Source: Spirochaetota bacterium (GTDB taxonomy: Bacteria > Spirochaetota > UBA4802 > UBA5368). From it: a DNA stretch of 58,401 nt. A program made the translations under genes and the position numbers. Within the stretch, counting starts at the first letter, position 1, and every line of letters begins with the position of its first letter. The DNA lies in contig DATIKU010000056.1 in NCBI GenBank assembly GCA_035477215.1, positions 1-58,401 of the forward strand, given 5' to 3'. This document shows positions 52,852 through 58,401 of the stretch, in pieces. A model generated the notes under the pieces. That model was not told the DNA's origin. It saw only the letters and a program-made list of their open reading frames with translations, and did no database searches.

Positions 52852-54009
52852 CTATTCCATTTTTCTGCTGAAACGCCGGACGCTGAAGAAGAGCAGCACG
52901 GCGCCAAGTGTGAAAAGCGCCAGCATCTCCGGCCAGAGCACGCCGGCTCCCACTCCCTTCAGGAAAATCCCGCGGATGATCGTGATGAAGTAGCGAAGCG
53001 GGTTGAGAAAGGTAATCGCCTGTACCGGCACCGGCATCGCGTAAATGGGAAAGACGAACCCTGAGAAGAGGATCGCGGGCACAAAGAAAAGGAAGGTCGA
53101 AAGCATGGCCTGCTGCTGGGTCCGCGAAACCGTCGAGATGTACAGACCAACGGCGAGCGTCGAGAGAATGAACAGTATTCCCGAAAAAAGGAGCAAAGCG
53201 AAACTCCCGTTAAACGGCACACGGAACCACGCGATGGTGATGATCGTCACCACGCAGATATCGGCGAATCCTATGATGGCGAACGGCAGGGTCTTCCCGG
53301 CCACGAACTCGATTGGCCGAAGCGGCGAGACGACGAGCTGCTCCATGGTGCCGGTCTCGCGCTCCTTCACCACGGACATCGAGGTGAGCATGATCGTGAT
53401 CAGCGCGATGAGGAGCCCCAGCACCCCGGGGAGCATAAAGTTACGCGAGGCGAGGTCCGGGTTGAAGAGAGCGCGCTCGACCAGTCCGACGCTCTCTTTC
53501 ATTCGCAGGCCGCCGGTTCCGCGCGACACCACGAGCACCCGTATCCTGTCCTCCAGGTAGTCGAAGGAAAACGAGCCGGTTATCCGGTTGACGTACGACA
53601 TGATCACCGAGGCCCTGCCCGAGTCGGTGCCGTCCAGGACGAGCTGCACTTCGGCGCCCCGGCCCGATTTGATCCGCTTCGAGAAGCCCCTGCCGACGTG
53701 CAGCATGATGTCGGCCTCGCCCCGGTCCATCAGATCCGAGGCGCCGTCCGGGGATTCCGGAAACGCCGCGAGATGAAAATATCCGCTCGCGGTGAAGCGG
53801 CGGACGAAATCGCGGCTGGCGGATGAACGGTCCTCGTCGACGAGCACCATCGCTATATCGGTGACGTCGGTATTCGCCGCGTATCCGAAGATGAGGAGCA
53901 TGAGAATGGGGGAACCGAATAGCACGCCGATCATCCGCCGGTCGCGCAGCACCTGCTTGAACTCCTTGACCACCACGCTTTTAAGGATGCTCTTTCGTAT
54001 CCACTTCAT
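52852..54009 (-). CDS. ABC-2-type permease (YbhS/YbhR-like)
   Basis: 385 residues from ATG 54009, overlapping the preceding permease by 4 bases. One N-terminal helix (about 26-47), a large extracytoplasmic domain (50-180) with GTDSGRASVIMSYVN, then five helices carrying the KERETGTMEQLVVSPLRPIEFVAGKTLP coupling motif. It is homologous to the neighbouring permease, and the two probably form a heterodimer. Substrates of YbhGFSR relatives include antibiotics and cations; not specified here. Confidence 0.93.
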   Translation of the reverse strand: MKWIRKSILKSVVVKEFKQVLRDRRMIGVLFGSPILMLLIFGYAANTDVTDIAMVLVDEDRSSASRDFVRRFTASGYFHLAAFPESPDGASDLMDRGEADIMLHVGRGFSKRIKSGRGAEVQLVLDGTDSGRASVIMSYVNRITGSFSFDYLEDRIRVLVVSRGTGGLRMKESVGLVERALFNPDLASRNFMLPGVLGLLIALITIMLTSMSVVKERETGTMEQLVVSPLRPIEFVAGKTLPFAIIGFADICVVTIITIAWFRVPFNGSFALLLFSGILFILSTLAVGLYISTVSRTQQQAMLSTFLFFVPAILFSGFVFPIYAMPVPVQAITFLNPLRYFITIIRGIFLKGVGAGVLWPEMLALFTLGAVLLFFSVRRFSRKME

Positions 54010-55163
54010 GAGCGCGCCTCCGGAAGCCGCATCGAAAGTTTTCTCACGCTTCCGGCGAGCACCGCGAGCGCGAAGACCGCCAGGAACACGATCTGCATCC
54101 ACAACAGGCTTACGCTCACGCCCTTGAGCGCGATCCCCTTTACGAGCACGATCAGGTACTTGGCCGGGATGAGATAGGTGATGGCCTGGACGACGACCGG
54201 CATGCTCTTTATGGGGAAGATAAAGCCCGACAGTATGAACGAGGGCAGGTAGGTCACCACCATCGCCGCCTGCACCGAGAGCACCTGAACGCGCGTCGCC
54301 GCCGAGATGAGAATCCCAAGGCTCGATGTCCCCGCAAGGAAGAGGAGCGACACCATGCCCAGCTCCACGAAGCTCCCTTTAAGGGGGACATCGAAGACGA
54401 AGTATCCGAGCGTGATGGTCGCCGCCACGTCGAAAAGCCCGATGATGAGATAGGGGATGAGCTTTCCGAGCACCAGTTCAAACCCGCGCACCGGCGTGGT
54501 GATGAGCGTCTCCATGGTGCCGCGCTCCCACTCGCGCGAAATGGTGAGCGACGCGATGAGCGCGGAGATGATGGCGAGGATGAGGACTATGAGCCCGGGG
54601 ATGATGAAGTTCTTGCTCCGGAGCTCGGGATTGTACCATATCCTGCTGCGTATTTCGACGGGCATCTTCGGCTCCCGGATACCGGCGCGGGCGAGCTCCC
54701 GCACCTTGAGGTCGAGATTAAAGTTCATGATGATCGCGCTCGCGTAGCCGATCGCCACCGTCGCCGTGGTCGCGTCCGATCCGTCGGTGACAAGCTGCAC
54801 GTCGGTGCTCTTTCCCGACTTGAACCGCCGCTCGAAGCCGGGCGGGATGACGAGCGCCATGGCGACCCGTTCGCTGTCGATGAGCCGGTCGATCTCGGCG
54901 TAGCTTTGGACATGGCCGCGCATCGAGAAGTATTCCGTGTGGGAAAACTCCTCCACGAAGCGGCGCGAGAGGGTGCTGTGGTCCTGGTCGTATACGGCCA
55001 TGCCCACGTTTTTAACGTCGACCGTCAGCGCATAGCCGAAGAGCATGATGAGAAGCGCCGGCGCCACGAGCGCGAGGATGAGGCTTCGCGTATCGCGGCG
55101 CACCTGCAGCCACTCCTTGCCGGCAACGGCGAGAACCCGGACCAGCGAATGACCGGCTTTCAT
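54006..55163 (-). CDS. ABC-2-type permease (YbhR/YbhS-like)
   Basis: 385 residues from ATG 55163, overlapping the preceding ATPase gene by 4 bases. Architecture is the same as its partner: N-terminal helix (about 26-48), extracytoplasmic domain with ATTATVAIGYASAIIMNFN, and a C-terminal five-helix bundle with REWERGTMETLITTPVRGFELVLGKLIPY. Ile/Val-rich membrane helices follow. Together the pair exports substrate to the periplasmic adaptor encoded upstream. Confidence 0.93.
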   Translation of the reverse strand: MKAGHSLVRVLAVAGKEWLQVRRDTRSLILALVAPALLIMLFGYALTVDVKNVGMAVYDQDHSTLSRRFVEEFSHTEYFSMRGHVQSYAEIDRLIDSERVAMALVIPPGFERRFKSGKSTDVQLVTDGSDATTATVAIGYASAIIMNFNLDLKVRELARAGIREPKMPVEIRSRIWYNPELRSKNFIIPGLIVLILAIISALIASLTISREWERGTMETLITTPVRGFELVLGKLIPYLIIGLFDVAATITLGYFVFDVPLKGSFVELGMVSLLFLAGTSSLGILISAATRVQVLSVQAAMVVTYLPSFILSGFIFPIKSMPVVVQAITYLIPAKYLIVLVKGIALKGVSVSLLWMQIVFLAVFALAVLAGSVRKLSMRLPEARS

Positions 55164-56080
55164 CGCTTTGCGCCTTTGGAAATGATTTCCATGAAACAGT
55201 TTTCAAGCGTCGGCACTTTCGTCTCGGCCGCACCGGCGCGAATGCCCCTGCGGGAAAGCGCGGCTTTTATGCGTTTCCCGGCGCGCCCGGCGTCGTCCAC
55301 GAAGAAGCGCAGCGCGTTCCCCTCGCGGATGATGGAAGCGAACTCCCCGCTCTCCAACAGAACGGCCTCGGCCTTCCACACGTCCGACGGCCGGATCTCG
55401 ACAAGCACCCTGCCGATGCCCGCCTTTATCTCGGTCGGGCTTCCCGTAACCACGAAACGCCCTTCGTACATGAGCGCGACCCTGTTGCAGCGCTCGGCCT
55501 CGTCCAGGTAGGCGGTACTCACCACGATGGTCACGCCCCCGGCCAGCAGGCCGTAGAGTATCTTCCAGAACTCGCGCCGCGATACCGGGTCCACGCCGTT
55601 CGTCGGCTCGTCGAGCAGAATGAGCCCGGGCCGGTGCACAAGGCAGCAGGCGAGCCCCAACTTCTGCTTCATGCCGCCCGAAAGCTTTCCGGCAAGGCGG
55701 TCCCTGAAGGGACCGAGCCTGCTGAACTCGTACAGCCCCTTCTCGCGCTCCCTGATCTCCCTGCGCGAAACACCGAACACCCTCCCGAAAAAATGTATGT
55801 TCTCCTCCACCGTGAGGTCTTCGTACAACCCGAAGCGCTGCGGCATGTATGCGAGGTTCTCCTTTATCAGGAAGGGATCACCGGCCACGTCGACGCCCCC
55901 CACCTCGATGCTCCCGGAATCGGGAGGAAGGATGCCCGCGACCATCCGAAGCAGGGTGCTCTTCCCGGCCCCGTCCGGGCCGACTATCCCGAATATCTCA
56001 CCCCCGCGCACGGAAAAGGACAGGTCGGCAACGGCCCGCGTTTTTCCGAAAGTTTTCGAGATGTCGCGCGCGTGTATCAC
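55160..56080 (-). CDS. ABC exporter ATPase (YbhF-like, first half)
   Basis: 306 residues from ATG 56080. Walker A GPDGAGKST (34-42), YMPQRFGLYEDLTVEENI, signature LSGGMKQK, Walker B LILLDEPTNGVDP, H-loop region STAYLDEAERCNR (the usual His is Ala-Tyr shifted, reading STAY instead of STH). The missing H-loop His suggests one degenerate ATP site in an asymmetric ATPase pair with the downstream subunit. Four-base overlaps with both neighbours. Confidence 0.92.
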   Translation of the reverse strand: MIHARDISKTFGKTRAVADLSFSVRGGEIFGIVGPDGAGKSTLLRMVAGILPPDSGSIEVGGVDVAGDPFLIKENLAYMPQRFGLYEDLTVEENIHFFGRVFGVSRREIREREKGLYEFSRLGPFRDRLAGKLSGGMKQKLGLACCLVHRPGLILLDEPTNGVDPVSRREFWKILYGLLAGGVTIVVSTAYLDEAERCNRVALMYEGRFVVTGSPTEIKAGIGRVLVEIRPSDVWKAEAVLLESGEFASIIREGNALRFFVDDAGRAGKRIKAALSRRGIRAGAAETKVPTLENCFMEIISKGAKR

Positions 56081-56883
56081 TTCTTTTCTCCATTCGTAAT
56101 GATGACCGCGTCGGCGGGCATGCCCGGCTTCAGCGCCTGGTCGGGATTGTCGACCGCGATCTTTACCGCGAACACCAGCTTAACCCGCTCTTCCTTCGTC
56201 TGGATGGTCTTTGGCGTAAACTCGGCCTTGTTCGAGATCGCGACCACCCTGCCCGCGAACGCCCTGCCGGGGAACGAGTCCACGTACACCTCGGCCTTCT
56301 GGCCCAGCTTTACCAGTCCCAGCTTCACCTCGTTGACGTAGACGTACATCCACGGCCTGGTGATGTCGGCGACAGTCACGATCGGGGTTCCCGGAAACGC
56401 CATCTCGCCGACCTCGAGGTTCGTATCGAGCACCACGCCGCCGATCGGCGAGTAGAGGACCGCGTTGGTGATCGCGGCCGATACCTGATCGTGCGCGGCG
56501 CGCGCCACGCGGTAGGCCGTTTCGGCGTTGTCCAGGTCCCGCCGCGAAACCGAGCCCGAGGCGAAGAGCGCCTTTATGCGGGCGAGGTTGCGCTCCGCGT
56601 TGGTGAGATTGGCCTGCGCGGAGTTACGCTGCGCTGACAGCTCGTCGTACTCCAGGCGCACCAGAAGCTCGCCCCGGTCGACCGGTTCCCCCTCCGCCTT
56701 CGGAAGACTCGCGACACGCCCGGCTATCTTCGAGCTCATCTCTATCTCGGTGACCTCCACGGTACCCGAGCCCTCTATACGCGCGTCGTCCTTCCCGAGG
56801 TGGCGGAACACCTCGAAATAGAGCGTCGAAACGACGAGCGCCGCGGCCGCAAGCGCGAGCGGAATCATTTTTTTCCTGTTCAT
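56077..56883 (-). CDS. HlyD-type membrane fusion protein (YbhG-like)
   Basis: 268 residues from ATG 56883, overlapping the TolC-like gene by 4 bases. One N-terminal helix (7-24) anchors it. The lipoyl/barrel-sandwich region GTVEVTEIEMSSKIAGRVASL, a coiled-coil hairpin (SAQRNSAQANLTNAERNLARIKALFASGSVSRRDLDNAE) and a beta-barrel region TPIVTVADITRPWMYVYV follow. It bridges the inner-membrane ABC permeases and the outer-membrane channel. Shorter than average MFPs (about 330), like YbhG. Confidence 0.93.
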   Translation of the reverse strand: MNRKKMIPLALAAAALVVSTLYFEVFRHLGKDDARIEGSGTVEVTEIEMSSKIAGRVASLPKAEGEPVDRGELLVRLEYDELSAQRNSAQANLTNAERNLARIKALFASGSVSRRDLDNAETAYRVARAAHDQVSAAITNAVLYSPIGGVVLDTNLEVGEMAFPGTPIVTVADITRPWMYVYVNEVKLGLVKLGQKAEVYVDSFPGRAFAGRVVAISNKAEFTPKTIQTKEERVKLVFAVKIAVDNPDQALKPGMPADAVIITNGEKK

Positions 56884-58301
56884 TTTCGCACATCCTCCAT
56901 TATGATGCCGTCATCATCCGAGCCGATCTCCCTCCCGAGCTCGGCCAGGGAGCCGTAGTAGGCGTTGATCGCGTTGATATAGCCGGCGCGCGCGTTTGTG
57001 CGGGCGAGCTCGGCCGAAAGGAGCTCCGAATTCTTGATGACGCCCGCGCGGTAGCTCTCGCGCGCGATCCGGAGGCCCTCCTCCGCGGTGGACACGTTGT
57101 CCTTCTGCGACCTGATCGTCAGGCAGGCGGTGATCAGGCGCGAGTATTCGGCGTTAACCGAAATCTCGACGCGCCGTTTGAGCCGCTCGAGCAGTTCAGC
57201 CGCCTCCTTCTCCCTCCCGGCCGCCTCGCGCTCCAGCGCCCGGGTCTGGTCGGCCGGGATGAGCGCGCCCCAGCGGTAGGTCGCCGCCGCGCGAACCTGC
57301 CAGGTGGTCTGCCAGTCCTCGCTTCCCGCGATCTGCGACAGATCGGGTGACATCGCCGGCGGCATCCCGAGGTCGACCCGGCTGGGGAGATACATGGTGC
57401 GCCCATACGAACCGCTCACCGAAAATGTGGGCCACAGGTAGAACGAGCTATGCGCCATTCTCGCGTGCGACTCGGCATCGCGTTTCAACTCGACCTGGAT
57501 GATCTCCGGCCGGTTCCGAAGCGCCGTGCGCACCAGCGCCTCCTTTTTGGCGGCGTGATCGCCGGCGGGCATCCGGTAGGACTCGCTTTCCAGTACCGAT
57601 TCGTCGGGGACGTGACGAACGGCGCCGCTGCCGAGATGAAAATTGAAGGTGTCGAGCATGAGGGCGTAATTGTTCTCGGCCTCGAGGAGCAGCGGCTCCT
57701 GGCCTTTTAGCCGCACCTGGGCCTGGAGAAGCTCGAATCGCGGGACGCTGCCGGTACGGAAGAGGTTCTCGACGTCTTTCAGGTTCGATTTCAGAAGATC
57801 GAGCGATTCCCTGCGCAGCGTTATCATCTCACCGGCGGCAAGCGCCCCGAAATAGCTCCTGATGACCGCGGACTCGGTTTCCCCTTTCACGCGCCGCACT
57901 TCCTCCTTCTCCGCCGCGTACGCGGCCCGGGAGGCGGCAAGCGAATTATAAAAGATTCCCGGGTTGACACCAAGGCGGATCTGGACGAACCTGATGTCGT
58001 ATTGCCCGTCAGTGAGGCTCATGAACCCGCTCTCGGCATACTGCCGCGCGAGCGAAGCCTCCGATTCGAGAACTGGAAAGAGCTTTCCCCACTCGCCGTT
58101 CACACGCTCCTTCGCCTGCGCGAGCCTCGTGAGTGCGATCCGGTACTCCCGGTTGTTCGCCAGGGCCACCCTCACCGCCTCGTCCACCGATATCTTACGC
58201 GGGGCCTCATCCGCCGCGGGGGTGCTCCCCGTCGCGGCGAGCATGATCGCCGCGGCAATGGCCGCGATACGGACGATCCCGTTTCTTTTCATGCCTTTCA
58301 T
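56880..58301 (-). CDS. TolC-family outer-membrane channel protein
   Basis: 473 residues from ATG 58301, overlapping the upstream gene by 4 bases. A signal peptide covers about 1-29 (ending TPAAD). The repeated OEP domain is seen twice: ISVDEAVRVALANNREYRIALTRLAQAKERV and, in the second half, RNRPEIIQVELKRDAESHARMAHSSFYLWPTFSVSGSYGR. Long helical stretches (ELLERLKRRVEISVNAEYSRLI) give the periplasmic tunnel. It completes a tripartite exporter with the HlyD-like protein and ABC pumps downstream. Confidence 0.93.
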   Translation of the reverse strand: MKGMKRNGIVRIAAIAAAIMLAATGSTPAADEAPRKISVDEAVRVALANNREYRIALTRLAQAKERVNGEWGKLFPVLESEASLARQYAESGFMSLTDGQYDIRFVQIRLGVNPGIFYNSLAASRAAYAAEKEEVRRVKGETESAVIRSYFGALAAGEMITLRRESLDLLKSNLKDVENLFRTGSVPRFELLQAQVRLKGQEPLLLEAENNYALMLDTFNFHLGSGAVRHVPDESVLESESYRMPAGDHAAKKEALVRTALRNRPEIIQVELKRDAESHARMAHSSFYLWPTFSVSGSYGRTMYLPSRVDLGMPPAMSPDLSQIAGSEDWQTTWQVRAAATYRWGALIPADQTRALEREAAGREKEAAELLERLKRRVEISVNAEYSRLITACLTIRSQKDNVSTAEEGLRIARESYRAGVIKNSELLSAELARTNARAGYINAINAYYGSLAELGREIGSDDDGIIMEDVRK

Positions 58302-58401
58302 CTCGCCCTCCCACCGGATTCCATTCCGTTTTTGAGGATGTTCATGAGGTTGCTTTCAAACCGCGCCATGTAGTCGCCCTTGAAGGCCATCTCCTCCAGC
58401 A
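58298..58401 (-). CDS. C-terminal end of probable regulator, 5' part outside window
   Basis: Thirty-three codons and the stop are visible in the only sensible frame; the stop overlaps the start of the TolC-like gene (ATGA). The segment LEEMAFKGDYMARFESNLMNIL is a helical tail. In YbhGFSR systems a TetR-type regulator (CecR) commonly precedes the exporter genes, so this could be such a protein. Too short for a firm assignment. Confidence 0.45.
   Translation of the reverse strand, partial: LEEMAFKGDYMARFESNLMNILKNGMESGGRAR

Overview
The window reads as a chromosome segment of a GC-rich diderm bacterium. It encodes many outer-membrane beta-barrel candidates, a CsgG-like lipoprotein, a TolC-family channel and TonB-independent envelope genes. 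Anaerobic or sodium-based energy metabolism is indicated by a 2-oxoacid:ferredoxin oxidoreductase, a complete Na+-NQR and an anaerobic-sulfatase-maturase-type radical SAM enzyme. The mix of sigma-54, NtrYX, HPr/HPr kinase, PilZ, and a membrane transporter-like/HEAT/cNMP-binding fusion fits best with Spirochaetota (Leptospira-like relatives) or a deeply branching neighbour. That placement is inference; no rRNA or tRNA gene is present to settle it.

Layout. 1-3.1 kb: a truncated outer-membrane protein gene (minus) divergent from a CsgG-like lipoprotein, then a pirin; the shared upstream region carries three palindromic repeats and a 14-bp hairpin. 3.1-5.7 kb: a Ca2+/Na+ antiporter, a frameshifted histidine-kinase remnant and a receiver protein with an altered acidic pocket. 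5.7-8.5 kb: a small Tat-signal protein translationally coupled to a radical SAM/SPASM/SEC-C enzyme, a LysE exporter and a methyltransferase. 8.5-11.7 kb: two outer-membrane proteins, a secreted protein with a clear sigma-70 promoter, and a gene-poor stretch. 11.7-16.9 kb: an enoyl-CoA hydratase-family protein, the 1026-residue membrane/HEAT/cNMP protein and an outer-membrane protein. 17-23 kb (plus): ribH-nusB-TPR protein-dGTPase, then a DUF1285-like protein and a VKOR-DsbA fusion.

23-34.2 kb (minus) is one long run in the order rpoN, hpf, hprK, HPr, two paralogous membrane proteins, DUF4390-like, ntrY, ntrX, UDG-like, priA. It joins sigma-54, its likely activator NtrX and a PTS-type phosphorylation module in one transcription unit. 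34.4-41 kb: pyrG divergent from a PilZ pair, then two M16 peptidase-family genes and a small repeat protein.

41.4-50.4 kb (plus) is the energy block: four-subunit ketoacid:ferredoxin oxidoreductase (korDABC), then a small NqrM-like gene missed by simple ORF length cut-offs, and nqrABCDEF. KOR would oxidise branched-chain 2-oxoacids or 2-oxoglutarate to acyl-CoA plus reduced ferredoxin; NQR would couple NADH:quinone electron transfer to Na+ export. 50.4-58.4 kb (minus): a membrane/TPR protein and a YbhGFSR-like drug exporter (TolC-like channel, HlyD-like adaptor, two ABC ATPases, two ABC-2 permeases), preceded by the last codons of a probable regulator.

No CRISPR array, rRNA, insertion sequence or intact tRNA was seen.
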